64,000 nucleotides of DNA, taken from contig CAXXPK010000005.1 in assembly GCA_963678075.2 (NCBI GenBank), positions 1-64,000 of the forward strand, written 5' to 3'. Origin of the DNA: Oleispirillum sp963678075. GTDB lineage: Bacteria; Pseudomonadota; Alphaproteobacteria; Rhodospirillales; Rhodospirillaceae. Position 1 is the stretch's first letter, and each line of letters starts with the position of its first letter. The notes under the pieces were generated by a model, which had not been told where the DNA came from, did not search any database, and saw only the letters and a program-made list of their open reading frames with translations. Position numbers and translations under genes: made by a program. Below, one piece after another: positions 8,282 through 16,646 of this stretch.

Positions 8282-9000
8282 TCATGCAGGGTGATCGAGA
8301 ATGCGGTGCAGGGTGGACAAGGCGCTTTCCACCGTCGTCTCGTCGTGGACCAGGGCGATGCGGACATAGGGGTGGCCGGAATTGCCGCTGGCGGCGCGAG
8401 GATCGTCGGCGGTCAGATAGCGTCCGGGAACGACGCGGATGCCGCCTTCTTGCCAGAATCGCTTCGCCATCGCCGACCCGGAGCCACAAAAAAGCCGCCG
8501 TGGGGGCGAAGATAACCGGGATAATCGGCGAACACGCGGGCGGCGATGGCGACCAGCCGGGCACAGTGGGCGCGGTTGAGGCCGGCGTGGGCGTCGTCGC
8601 CCCACAACACGGCGGAGGCCGCCTGAATCGGCAGCGGCATGGCGACCGCGGCATAGGAACGAAGCTGCAGGATGGCGGCGTCGCCCGCGACGAAGCCGGA
8701 ACGCAGGCCCGGCGCGCTGGATCGCTTCGACAGGGAATGAAAGACCACGACATTGGCGAAGGGGTCGATGCCCGGCGCGGCCAGGGCGGAGGGCGGGCGT
8801 ACCGTCGTTGCTGGGATAGCGGTTCCACAGGGGGGCGCGTTGGCGGCGATGATTTCGGCCACCCAAGCGGGCGGCGACAGCTGTGGCTCTCCGATCGACA
8901 TGGCCAGGGTGTTCCCGACCGCCGGGACAGGCGGGTCCAGCAGCGCGCGCAGACGGACAAAGGCGCTGCCGGGAAGGCGGTCAAGGGCGGGATTGATCAT
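8282..9000 (-). pseudogene. DapC-like class I/II aminotransferase, internally deleted and frameshifted
   Basis: The N-terminus (MINPALDRLP, then MSIGEPQLSPPAWVAEIIAAN) and the PLP-lysine region (NVVVFHSLSKRSSAPGLRSGFVAGD) match the succinyldiaminopimelate aminotransferase-like enzyme commonly next to ftsK. Roughly 150-160 residues that should lie between them are missing. Near the C-terminus two frame changes are needed to pass from PHGGFF through LWLRVGDGEA to KRFWQEGGIRVVPGRYLT and the natural end ILDHPA. The product cannot be functional, so lysine biosynthesis would need another aminotransferase. Confidence 0.8.
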
Positions 9001-9115
9001 CGGCATTCCTCGCGGGGGCGGCCCCCGCCGCGTTCGATAAAATCGTCCCGTCGAGTATAGCCGAAAAACCCCGTTCGGGCCACCTTCGCGGCCAGCTCCG
9101 GTGCCGGTCGCGGGT

Positions 9116-9598
9116 TCAGAACAGGAACCGCAGGAGATGGTGAAGGGTTTCCGGTGGCAGGATGTACAGCAGGCCCAGCAGGATCAGCGGCACGCCGGCG
9201 CCGAAAAAGCGGGTCAGCCATTTGACATTGCCTTCCCGTGGCGGCACCAGAAAGAAGTTAAGCGCGGACAAGCCGCAGCAAAGCGCGGTCAGGCCGGTTT
9301 CGCCCAGGCCGAAGACCGGCGGCACCACCAGTCCGGTGACGGACGTGGTGCGATGATAAACCAGGCGCAGAATCAGCAGAAGCATCGCCGACAGGCTGGA
9401 ATAAAGGAAGGTCTTGCGGCGCGAGCGGCTTAAGGTGACGCGTGGCGCGGTGCGGCTGGTCAGGAATTCGACCTCGTCGTCGGTCAACTCCTTGGTGGCC
9501 GGCGAGGTGCCGAACATGCCTTTTTCGTCCTCGAACGGGGTCCGGGGCTCGTCGGTCTTGGCGGCGTCGGGTTTGACGTCATCGGTCTTGGCGCTCAT
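9116..9598 (-). CDS. Small membrane protein of unknown function
   Basis: 160 residues. The first ~65 are polar and rich in Asp/Lys/Thr (AKTDDVKPDAAKTDE). Three to four hydrophobic segments follow (FLYSSLSAMLLLILRLVY, a second around GLTALCCGLSALNFFLV, and LILLGLLYIL), separated by short loops, with a C-terminal HHLLRFLF. I do not recognise the family. The ATG at 9598 is preferred over 9643 because the extra residues have no clear role. Confidence 0.65.
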   Translation of the reverse strand: MSAKTDDVKPDAAKTDEPRTPFEDEKGMFGTSPATKELTDDEVEFLTSRTAPRVTLSRSRRKTFLYSSLSAMLLLILRLVYHRTTSVTGLVVPPVFGLGETGLTALCCGLSALNFFLVPPREGNVKWLTRFFGAGVPLILLGLLYILPPETLHHLLRFLF

Positions 9599-10091
9599 CG
9601 GCGAAAACTCCGTCTCGGTTCGCACGCGTTCGGGAAGGGACACATGGCTTGGCCCATATACCTCCGCCTGCGGCGACTGTCAAAAGGCCAGGCGCCGCGC
9701 GCGAAAAATGGCCCGGTGGAAAGCCGCCGGGCCAAAGCCGCGGGAGGAACAAACACTGATGCTCAGGAAACCAAATCATTCCGGACCTGCCGAAACGATC
9801 CATCCAGCGGCCAAGGGCTCCAGGACAGGGTTTCCTCACTGAAAGCCTGTGGCCTCAGCACCTGAGAGCAACAATGCATGCCCCGTGCCAGAGCCGGAAA
9901 TTCGCCGAAAGCCGGGGAAAGGACGCGGCCTGAACGGAAACGATCGACGGGGCTGTGCCCGTATCGTGTCGGAAACGCGCCAAAAACCGACCAAGAATCG
10001 ACGCGGTCGGCTAATATTTAAGCGGATACGTCCGGTTGCCGCCGGAATCAGCGTATGCGATGATCGGCGGCGTTTGCCGAGGAGGGCAAGA
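9599..10091. other. Intergenic stretch with hairpins, no convincing gene
   Basis: About 490 bases between divergent genes. Short ORFs on both strands lack ribosome sites and family features. On the minus strand GCCCGG-CGGCTTTCCA-CCGGGC followed by CATTTTT (about 9711-9737) looks like a weak terminator, which could end a small minus-strand transcript. No known RNA family was recognised. Confidence 0.4.
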
Positions 10092-10654
10092 ATGGCCGTA
10101 TCCCTGTTGCCGACCGCGCTGCGCTGGTTGCGCCGGCCGTTGGTCCACTGGATGGACCGGCGGCCAGGACTTGCCGACGGTTCGGGGGTGCCGGACATCG
10201 GCTTTCTGGCCGACGATTCCCGCCATTTCGAGGTGTTCGCGGGCTGGCTTCATGCGCAGTGGAGCATGCCGCGCGGCGAGTCCCTCACCCCTCGGCGGGA
10301 AATGCTGCGTGGCCAGATGAACCTGGATCGGCTGCCGATCGCGCCGATCGCCTGTTGGCGGGGAAGCCCGGCGGGGATCGTCAGCTTGCGTGCCGACGAC
10401 CTGCGCAGCCGCCCCGATCTGAGCCCCTGGCTGTCGGCGCTTTATGTCGATGCGCCCTATCGCGGACGCGGCATCGGGCGAATCCTGGCCCACGCCGTCG
10501 TCGAACTGGCTGGTTGGGGGACCCCGAGGTCTATCTGTTCACCACCGACCGACAGGGGTTCTATACGGAACTGGGGTGGCGACAGATGCCGCGCCTGCCC
10601 GAGGAGACGATGCGAACTCCACCGCCGGATGTTTTCCTCATCCGTACGCGATAG
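10092..10654 (+). pseudogene. GNAT-family N-acetyltransferase, one frameshift
   Basis: The ATG at 10092 follows GGAGGGCAAG. The protein shows the GNAT core: beta-4 LSALYVDAPYRGRGIGRILAHAVVE with the acetyl-CoA pyrophosphate loop (R/Q-x-x-G-x-G/A as YRGRGIG), then after a shift VYLFTTDRQGFYTELGWRQ. The frame changes at a run of five G (10515-10519), where six would give AGWGDPEVYLF. Apart from this the gene is complete at about 187 residues. The substrate is unknown. This may be a sequence error rather than a dead gene. Confidence 0.75.
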
Positions 10655-10657
10655 GAA

Positions 10658-10849
10658 TCAGCGGGCGCGGTCCTCGGGCGAGAAGCGGCGCGCTTCCTCG
10701 ACCAGCATGATCGGCACGCCGTCGCGGATGGGATAGGCGATGCCAAGCCCGTCATTGATCAGTTCTTGCGCTTCGCGGTCATAGCGCAGCGGCGTTTTCG
10801 ACGTCGGGCAGACCAGCAGGGACAGCAGCTTGGCATCGACCTCGGTCAT
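10658..10849 (-). CDS. Trm112-family small protein
   Basis: 63 residues with the Trm112/YcaR pattern: LLSLLVCPTSKTPLRYD, then ELINDGLGIAYPIRDGVPIML. In most bacteria these small proteins have no fixed role; in eukaryotes and archaea Trm112 is a methyltransferase activator. Only one of the usual zinc cysteines (VCP) is kept, which is common in the bacterial members. It lies immediately downstream of the LON-domain gene, with which it is probably co-transcribed. Confidence 0.85.
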   Translation of the reverse strand: MTEVDAKLLSLLVCPTSKTPLRYDREAQELINDGLGIAYPIRDGVPIMLVEEARRFSPEDRAR

Positions 10850-11543
10850 CGGCGGTTTTCCTTTGTCGTTCGGGTTGCTGCGGGGCGTCGCCGCCGCCGC
10901 CGCCGATCGCGTCCATTTCTATCAGGGCGCAAAGGGCGTTGAAGCGTTGTTCCAGGGTTTGCGCTTCCAAAAGCGCCTGCTTTTCCGGCGCTTCGAAGGG
11001 CAAGGCCATTGACAGGGGGGCGACCAGGGAAGGGGGCAACAGGGCACCCAGCGCCCGCAGGTCAAGGTCCAGGGCGTGCGCCGCGACGTAGCGTTTCAGG
11101 CCGGAGGACAGGCGCGCGCGCGGCACGGCGACGGGGCCGCCGCCGGGGGAGGCGATGTCTTTGCGGTAGGGTGCGCAATCGACCGACAGGCGGCGATAGC
11201 CGTCGCCAGGGGGGCCTCGGCCAGAACGTGGAAGCGGCAGATTCCCAGCACGACCACGAACAACTGACGGGCATCGGTTTCCGCGAAATGAACGATGCGC
11301 CCGACGCTGCCCACCGAATACAAGGGGGGGTGCCTCGCCGACGGTTTCCTCGCCGCCCGAGGGTTGAATCAATCCGAACAGACGGCCTTGGCCAAGGCCG
11401 TCGCGAACCAGGGACAGGTATCGCGGTTCGAAGACGTTCAGGGGCAGCCGCCCGCCCGGCAACAGGATGATTTGCGACAACGGAAACACCGGCAGGATCG
11501 CCGGCAGATCCTCATATTCGGTCGAGAACGGATCGTTCGACAT
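10779..11543 (-). pseudogene. LON-domain (Lon N-terminal-like) protein, two frameshifts
   Basis: The start reads MSNDPFSTEYEDLPAILPVFPLSQIILLPGGRLPLNVFEPRYL, typical of stand-alone LON substrate-binding-domain proteins in alphaproteobacteria. At the C7 run (minus strand, about 11323-11329) the meaningful frame changes to LYSVGSVGRIVHFAETDARQ. At the CCCCCCTGGCGACGG stretch near 11205 it returns to YRRLSVDCAPYRKD. It then continues through LLEAQTLEQRFNALCALIEMD. The last ~20 codons overlap the Trm112-like gene, so the true stop may also be shifted. Confidence 0.7.
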
Positions 11544-11595
11544 GCGTCCTCCCGCCGCGGCGTCGGGCAAGCCCGATCAGACCATCAAGCATCAT

Positions 11596-12498
11596 CTACA
11601 ATCGCCGCCTGCCGGATTTTCCAAGCGGGTCGGAGGGTCCCAGCACTTCCAGAATCTTCAGCAATCGCTTGCGCGCGCCATCGTCGTCCCAGAGGCGGTC
11701 GCGACGCACGATTTCCAGCAGCCCACGAATCGCGGCGGCGGCATCGCCCACGGAATAGGCGGCCATCGCCAGGTCGAACCGGGCCTGATGGTCGTCGGGG
11801 TTGGTGGCCAGCTTGGCGCGCGCCGCCTCGGGGTCGATGACGGCGTCCTCGGCGGCGAGGTCCAGGGTGGCGATCACCGAGGCGATTTCCGGATGCTTTT
11901 TCAGGTCGTCGGGAATCTGAACCAGAATGGCGCGCGCCTGATCGACGCGCCCGGAGGCCAGATTGCAGCGCAGGAAGCCGGCGATCGCGCCGGGATTGTC
12001 GGGCGCCGCCTGAAGAACTTGCTGGTAGAGGCCGATCGCCTGCGACAGGTCGCCGTCGGCCAGCGCGGCACGGGCGGTGTCCAGTATCGTTTCGATCTGC
12101 GCGTTCAGGCGCGCGTTGCCGCTGATGGCGTCGATGAAGGACTTAATTTCATGTTCGGACATCGCCCCGGTCAACATGTCCGGCGGGCGATCCTCCTTGA
12201 CCGCGAAGGCGGTGGGAATCGAACGCACCTGCATCTGTTGCGCCAGTTGCGGGTTTTCATTGACGTTGATGCGGACCAGGCGAACCCGACCGGCGGCGGC
12301 GCGGACATGACGGTCCAGCAGGGCCGAAACCTGTTTGCAGGACGGGCTGTGCGGTGACCAGAAATCGACGACGATCGGCACCGACACCGAGGCGTCGATG
12401 ACGTCCTGCATGAATCCCCGGGTGTTGGAGTCCTTAACCAAGCCCGAGGCGTTCGCGCCGCCTGTCGCGGCTGCGGCACCGCCGATAATCAAATCCAT
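11596..12498 (-). CDS. CnoX/YbbN-like thioredoxin-TPR protein
   Basis: 300 residues. An N-terminal thioredoxin fold (about 25-130: VVDFWSPHSPSCKQV, VRINVNENPQLAQQMQVRSIPTAFAV) is followed by TPR-like helices (about 150-290). The active site is SPHSPSC rather than WCGPC, keeping only the second cysteine, as in chaperedoxin CnoX where a single-Cys site forms mixed disulfides with clients. It likely protects folding proteins from oxidative damage in the cytoplasm. It is upstream of the LON gene on the same strand, with about 50 bp between them. Confidence 0.85.
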   Translation of the reverse strand: MDLIIGGAAAATGGANASGLVKDSNTRGFMQDVIDASVSVPIVVDFWSPHSPSCKQVSALLDRHVRAAAGRVRLVRINVNENPQLAQQMQVRSIPTAFAVKEDRPPDMLTGAMSEHEIKSFIDAISGNARLNAQIETILDTARAALADGDLSQAIGLYQQVLQAAPDNPGAIAGFLRCNLASGRVDQARAILVQIPDDLKKHPEIASVIATLDLAAEDAVIDPEAARAKLATNPDDHQARFDLAMAAYSVGDAAAAIRGLLEIVRRDRLWDDDGARKRLLKILEVLGPSDPLGKSGRRRL

Positions 12499-12684
12499 TG
12501 CCCCGACCCGCCGTTGTTCGCCGAATCCGTCCGGGACGCCCCGAATGTACCCAAAATGGGACTTTCCAGCCGATCAGGCAAGCCTTAAGGGGGCGCGCCA
12601 GAGGGTTGCTTTTTTGTTGCAATCCGGCTAATCCCCGATATACTCGCGCGCCTTGGCGGCGCCCTTGGGTGCGGTCAATGGGGC

Positions 12685-12759
12685 GCGGGCGTAGCTCAGG
12701 GGTAGAGCATAACCTTGCCAAGGTTAGGGTCGAGGGTTCGAATCCCTTCGCCCGCTCCA
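12685..12759 (+). tRNA. tRNA-Gly (GCC)
   Basis: A full cloverleaf: acceptor GCGGGCG pairs with CGCCCGC, D-arm GCTCAGGGGTAGAGC, anticodon stem AACCT/AGGTT with loop TTGCCAA (anticodon GCC), T-arm GAGGGTTCGAATCCCTT, discriminator T and encoded CCA. The antisense ORF carrying KGFEPSTLTLARLCS is the usual tRNA shadow. Confidence 0.97.
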
Positions 12760-12788
12760 AATTTCCCTCAGGGGATCGGAACACTATG

Positions 12789-12814
12789 AAAAGCCGCCGC
12801 TCAGGCGGCTTTTT
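12789..12814 (+). terminator. Rho-independent terminator after tRNA-Gly
   Basis: The stem AAAAGCCGCC / GGCGGCTTTT with loop GCTCA is followed by a T-run, about 30 bp after the tRNA. Confidence 0.85.
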
Positions 12815-12926
12815 CGTTGTATGCTTCGACCTTCCTTCTCGCCGGGGCTTGCCGCAAGCCCCACCATTTCCAGGCCAATACCGTTCCGCACGGCCCGCCC
12901 GCCTTTCACCAAGGACGAGATAAATC

Positions 12927-13551
12927 ATGCACCTTCGAAGAGGCCTTCCCCTTCTCCTCGCCCTTGTGGTGTCGGATTGCGCAAGTATGAACAAGGAAGA
13001 ATGCCTGACCGCCGATTGGCGGACGGTCGGCTTTCATGACGGCGCCGCCGGACACCCCGCCGACGGCATCGACGCGCATCGGCAAGCCTGCGCCGAATAC
13101 GGCGTGGTGCCGAATCCGGATCGCCATCTCGACGGGCGCAAAAGCGGCCTGAAGGAATACTGCCGCGCCGTGCGGGGCTATCAGGAAGGTCTGGCCGGGC
13201 GGCCTTATGGGGGGGGGGTGTCCGTCCACTCTTGAGAAAAGTTTCATGGCCGCGCACGACGCGGGCATGCGCATTCACGCGATAGAAGACGATATTCGCG
13301 ATCAGGAACGCGCGTTGCGCGACAAGGAACGGCAGCTTGAGAAGGCGCGCAAAAGTTCGGCGGCGGCCCAATCCACGATCCTTGCTTCCAACGATCCAAC
13401 CACCCGGGCCCGGGCGCTTCTTGACCTTCAGTCCCGGAACGCGGAAAGAAACACCCTGGAAAGAGAGATCGAAGGCCTGAAACACCGGATCGAACGGCTT
13501 CGGCAGCCCTTTGACCAGAATCGTTCCGGCTTCGACACGAAATATCGGTGA
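12927..13551 (+). pseudogene. DUF2799-like lipoprotein/exported protein, shifted at a G10 run
   Basis: The first frame reads MHLRRGLPLLLALVVSDCASMNKEECLTADW, a short signal sequence with a lipobox-like SDC. It continues through RGYQEGLAGRPYGGG, where a run of ten G (13208-13217) shifts it into an early stop. The next frame continues sensibly as CPSTLEKSFMAAHDAGMRIHAI and a long charged coiled coil (DQERALRDKERQLEKARK to LEREIEGLKHRIERL). DUF2799 proteins have this arrangement. Function is unknown. The G10 run is a candidate for slippage in vivo or for a read error. Confidence 0.7.
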
Positions 13552-13591
13552 CCGGCGGCGAGTCGGAGGTCTTTACCCGCTTCACATTTTC

Positions 13592-13630
13592 AAAGGGTCG
13601 GACCTTTCAGATCCGGCCCTTTTGCTTTTT
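13592..13630 (+). terminator. Rho-independent terminator
   Basis: The stem AAAGGGTCGGA / TCCGGCCCTTT with loop CCTTTCAGA is followed by TTTGCTTTTT, 40 bp after the DUF2799-like gene. Confidence 0.8.
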
Positions 13631-13682
13631 CCGGAGGAAGCGGGAATAGTGGTTCCACAGGAAACAAAACAGGGTTTCGACC

Positions 13683-14016
13683 ATGAAGCTTCCGCCGTTG
13701 CCGTTCACCGTGACCGATTGGTCGCGGGTTCCCGTCACCGAGCATCCGGGGGAAACCGGGCGCGGCCCTGTGGCGGACCTTCAACGTCGGCGATGTCCGC
13801 ATCCGCCATGTCACCTATGAGCCGGGGTATCTGGCCGATCACTGGTGCGATCGCGGACATATTCTTTATGTGCTGGACGGGGAACTGGAAACCGAACTTA
13901 AGGACGGGTGGCGCTTTACCCTGACGCCGGGAATGAGCTATCAGGTTTCGGACTTCGGCGACGCGGCCCATCGTTCCGCAACCCGCACCGGCGCCACACT
14001 GTTCATCGTCGATTGA
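13683..14016 (+). pseudogene. DHCW-motif cupin-fold protein, one frameshift
   Basis: The protein starts MKLPPLPFTVTDWSRVPVTEHPGETG, then after one extra base near 13757 (GGGCGCGGCCCTG) continues LWRTFNVGDVRIRHVTYEPGYLADHWCDRGHILYVLDGELETEL and GMSYQVSDFGDAAHRS. The DHWC box and the overall 110-residue length fit the small DHCW cupin family. These proteins have a single beta-barrel with a possible metal site; no reaction is known. The ATG at 13683 is preceded by a weak ribosome site. Confidence 0.8.
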
Positions 14017-14087
14017 CCGTGACGGCGGGCCGGACCATTCTTTCGAAGTATGGAAGCTTTGTTCTCCATATGTTTGGGAGATAGTCC

Positions 14088-14806
14088 ATGGAGTTGCGCC
14101 ATGTCCGCTATTTTCTGGCGGTCGCCGAGGAGAAACCTTTCTGGAAAAGGTGCGCGGCATCCTGACCCAGGCGGATCAGGCGAAGGTGGCGGCGCAGCAC
14201 GCGGCGCGCGGTGAAACCGGGCGGCTGCGGGCCGGCTTTTCCGGCTCGGCGGCGTTCAACCCGGCGGTTCCGGCGCCGATTCGAAACTTCCGCCGCGCTT
14301 TTCCGGCAATCGACCTGTCGTTGATGGAGGCCAACACCCAGCAGTTGGTCGGTCTGTTGCGCAAGGGCGAGATCGATGCCGCCTTCATCCGCCCCGCGAT
14401 CGCCGACCCCGAGGAGCTGGCGGGCGAATCGGCGCTGCCTTTCTCCGCTCTGGCGGCGGAGCCGTTCATCCTTTATCCGCAGACCGTCGGTTTGGGATTG
14501 CATGAAGAGGTCGTGGCGCATTGCCGCCGCGCCGGCTTCGAACCGCGCCGGGCGATCGGCCACGAACCCGAATTGGCGCAGGAATCGCCGCAGATGGCAT
14601 CGGCGATCAATCTGGTGGCGGCGGAAAGGGGGGTGTCGATCGTGCCGCGCTCCCTGGCTCAGATCACGGTGCCGGGGGTGCGTTTCGTTCCCTTCGTCGG
14701 CGAGGGACCGGCGGCGCGCTTGGCCTGCGCGGTGCGCCGGGGGGAGCGGGGCGTCGCCGCCCGCAATTTCATGACATTGGCCAAAAACACGAAAGCGGCC
14801 GGTTAG
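14088..14806 (+). pseudogene. LysR-family regulator with DNA-binding domain deleted
   Basis: The first 14 codons MELRHVRYFLAVAEE are a classic LysR start. They jump directly to FLEKVRGILTQADQAKVAAQ, the linker helix that normally follows about 65 residues later. The helix-turn-helix is therefore missing and the junction is also out of frame. The substrate-binding domain is otherwise complete (GRLRAGFSGSAAFNP, LLRKGEIDAAFIRP, ERGVSIVPRSLAQI). It cannot act as a normal regulator. It may once have controlled the neighbouring aminotransferase/transport genes, but this is inference. Confidence 0.82.
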
Positions 14807-14815
14807 GCCGCTTTC
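14791..14815 (+). terminator. Hairpin spanning the lysR-remnant stop
   Basis: The perfect 10-bp stem GAAAGCGGCC / GGCCGCTTTC has loop GGTTA. The T-tract is weak. Confidence 0.5.
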
Positions 14816-14842
14816 TGGGGAAGCTGGAGTACCGGGCGTGCC

Positions 14843-14871
14843 GGGGCGGAAAAGATTTTCCGCCCCTTTTT
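14843..14871 (+). terminator. Strong rho-independent terminator
   Basis: The 11-bp perfect inverted repeat GGGGCGGAAAA / TTTTCCGCCCC is followed by TTTTT. It separates the lysR remnant from the rpiR remnant and aminotransferase. Confidence 0.88.
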
Positions 14872-14919
14872 GTTGAGTGGCGCGGCGCCGGAGGCATTGG
14901 GGTCGTGATACATGGCCGT

Positions 14920-15189
14920 TCCTCCGTGCCGGGGGTCGCCGTCGTCGCGGTGACCGACAGTCGCCTGTCGCCCCTGGCGCGGATCGCCCGGAACGCCGTG
15001 CTGGTGGCGGTCGAGGCGCCGTCTTTTTTCCGGCCGATGACCCCGGCCTTCGCGGTGGCCGAGATTTTGGCCGCGCTGGTCGCGGGAAAGCGTGGCGAGG
15101 CCGGGTTGACGGCCCTTGCCCGCACCGAGGCGCACTTGTCCGAAAGCCATGTCCATTGGATAGACCCAGAGTCGAGGAGACCATCATGA
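14920..15189 (+). pseudogene. C-terminal remnant of an RpiR/MurR-type regulator (SIS domain)
   Basis: An open frame reads GVAVVAVTDSRLSPLARIARNAVLV, then SFFRPMTPAFAVAEILAALVAGKRGEAGL and a C-terminal LSESHVHWIDP. This is the last strand and helices of the SIS domain of RpiR-family regulators (VVAITDSxxSPLAxxAD, F-x-S-x-x-x-A/P). The helix-turn-helix and most of the SIS domain are absent, with a terminator directly before. The stop overlaps the start of the aminotransferase gene (ATG at 15186), so the regulator was once translationally coupled to it. Confidence 0.65.
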
Positions 15190-16520
15190 CCCATATTCTG
15201 CACCGCCAGATCGCGGGCGTTCTTCCGGTCGCGGTTGGCGGCAAGGGCGTCGAGCTGTTCGACGCCGAAGGCCGCGTCTATATCGACGCCTCGGGTGGGG
15301 CGGCGGTGTCCTGCCTGGGGCATGGGCACCCCGACGTGATCGCCGCGATTCACGCTCAGGCCGACAGGCGGGCCTTTGCGCATTCGGGGTTTTTCACATC
15401 GGAACCCGCCGAACGTCTGGCCGACCGTTTGGTCGCCGACGCGCTGCGGGGACTGGACCATGTCTATTATCTGAGCGGCGGGTCGGAGGCGGTGGAAATC
15501 GCGATCAAGATGGCGCGGCAATACTTTGTCGAGGTCGGCCAGCTGCAACGCCACCGCATCATCGCCCGCGAGCAAAGCTATCATGGCAACACCGTGGGCG
15601 CATTGTCCGCCGGGGGCAACCGGCTGTGGCGGGCGTTTTATCAGCCGATCCTGGTGGAGGCTCACCACATTCCGCCGTGCTATGCCTATCGCCACCAACA
15701 TTCGGGGGAAACCGACGCCGTCTATGCCGCCCGTGCCGCCGCCGCGTTGGAGGAAAAGCTGCTGGAGGTCGGTCCCGAGACGGTGATGGCCTTCATCGCC
15801 GAAACCGTGGTCGGCGCCACCGCCGGGGCGGTGCCGCCGGTCGCCGACTATTTCAAACGCATTCGCGCCATTTGCGACAAATACGGCGTGCTGCTGATTC
15901 TGGACGAGGAGATGTGCGGCATGGGCCGCACCGGCACCCTGCACGCTTGCGAGCAGGAAGGTGTGGTCCCCGACCTGATGACGATAGCCAAGGGCCTGGG
16001 CGGCGGCTATCAGCCGATCGGCGCGGTGCTGCTGTCCGCTGAAATTTTCCGCGCCGTCGCCGAGGGCAGCGGTTTTTTCCAGCACGGGCATACCTATATG
16101 GCACATTCGATGGCTTGCGCCGCAGCGCTTGCGGTGCAGGAGGTGATTCGTCGCGACGGCCTGCTGGCCAATGTTCGCGCCAGGGGCGACCAGTTACGGC
16201 AAGGACCGGAGGCTCGATTCGGGACTCATCCGTGTGTCGGCGACATTCGTGGACGGGGTTTGTTCATGGGATTGGAGTTGGTGCGTGATCGTGATACCAA
16301 GGAACCCTTCGATCCGCGACAAAAACTCTATGCCCGCGTAAAACGCGCCGCAATGGCACGCGGTTTGATGGTATACCCGTCGGGCGGTACGGTTGATGGG
16401 GTGCGCGGTGACCATGTGTTGCTTGCGCCGCCCTTTATTTCTACCGCTGCGACAATCGATACGATTGTCGAGCGTCTGGGCGAGGCTCTGGATGCCGCCG
16501 TCGCGGAGACGGAGGTTTAA
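15186..16520 (+). CDS. Class III PLP-dependent aminotransferase
   Basis: A 444-residue omega-aminotransferase-type enzyme. Motifs: DASGGAAVSCLGHGHP near residue 37, SGGSEAVEIAIKMAR (cofactor phosphate site), ILDEEMCGMGRTG with the PLP-ring aspartate, IAKGLGGGYQPIGAVL with the PLP lysine, then GRGLFMGLELV. The cytoplasmic enzyme moves an amino group from an omega-amine or amino acid to a keto acid; substrate is not shown by sequence. It is downstream of an RpiR remnant and upstream of a TAXI-TRAP system, so it may degrade the imported compound. Confidence 0.9.
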   Translation: MTHILHRQIAGVLPVAVGGKGVELFDAEGRVYIDASGGAAVSCLGHGHPDVIAAIHAQADRRAFAHSGFFTSEPAERLADRLVADALRGLDHVYYLSGGSEAVEIAIKMARQYFVEVGQLQRHRIIAREQSYHGNTVGALSAGGNRLWRAFYQPILVEAHHIPPCYAYRHQHSGETDAVYAARAAAALEEKLLEVGPETVMAFIAETVVGATAGAVPPVADYFKRIRAICDKYGVLLILDEEMCGMGRTGTLHACEQEGVVPDLMTIAKGLGGGYQPIGAVLLSAEIFRAVAEGSGFFQHGHTYMAHSMACAAALAVQEVIRRDGLLANVRARGDQLRQGPEARFGTHPCVGDIRGRGLFMGLELVRDRDTKEPFDPRQKLYARVKRAAMARGLMVYPSGGTVDGVRGDHVLLAPPFISTAATIDTIVERLGEALDAAVAETEV

Positions 16521-16646
16521 GGGCCCGCCCTGATACAAAGGCTTCCCGCGAAGCCGAATACCTTGAAAAGCCTGGAGCGCGGAAACCAGGTCGGCCTCGC
16601 CGACCCGCCGAAACAAGACGGGCGCGCCAACACGGGGATTATCGTC

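Noticed and set aside
9700..10010. 6S, SRP or RNase P RNA in the intergenic stretch
   Set aside because: The conserved sequence blocks of these RNAs could not be found; only a weak terminator-like hairpin is present.
12434..12994. Minus-strand ORF with the peptide KGFEPSTLTLARLCSTPELRPRP over tRNA-Gly
   Set aside because: This is the well-known antisense shadow of a tRNA gene, not a protein.
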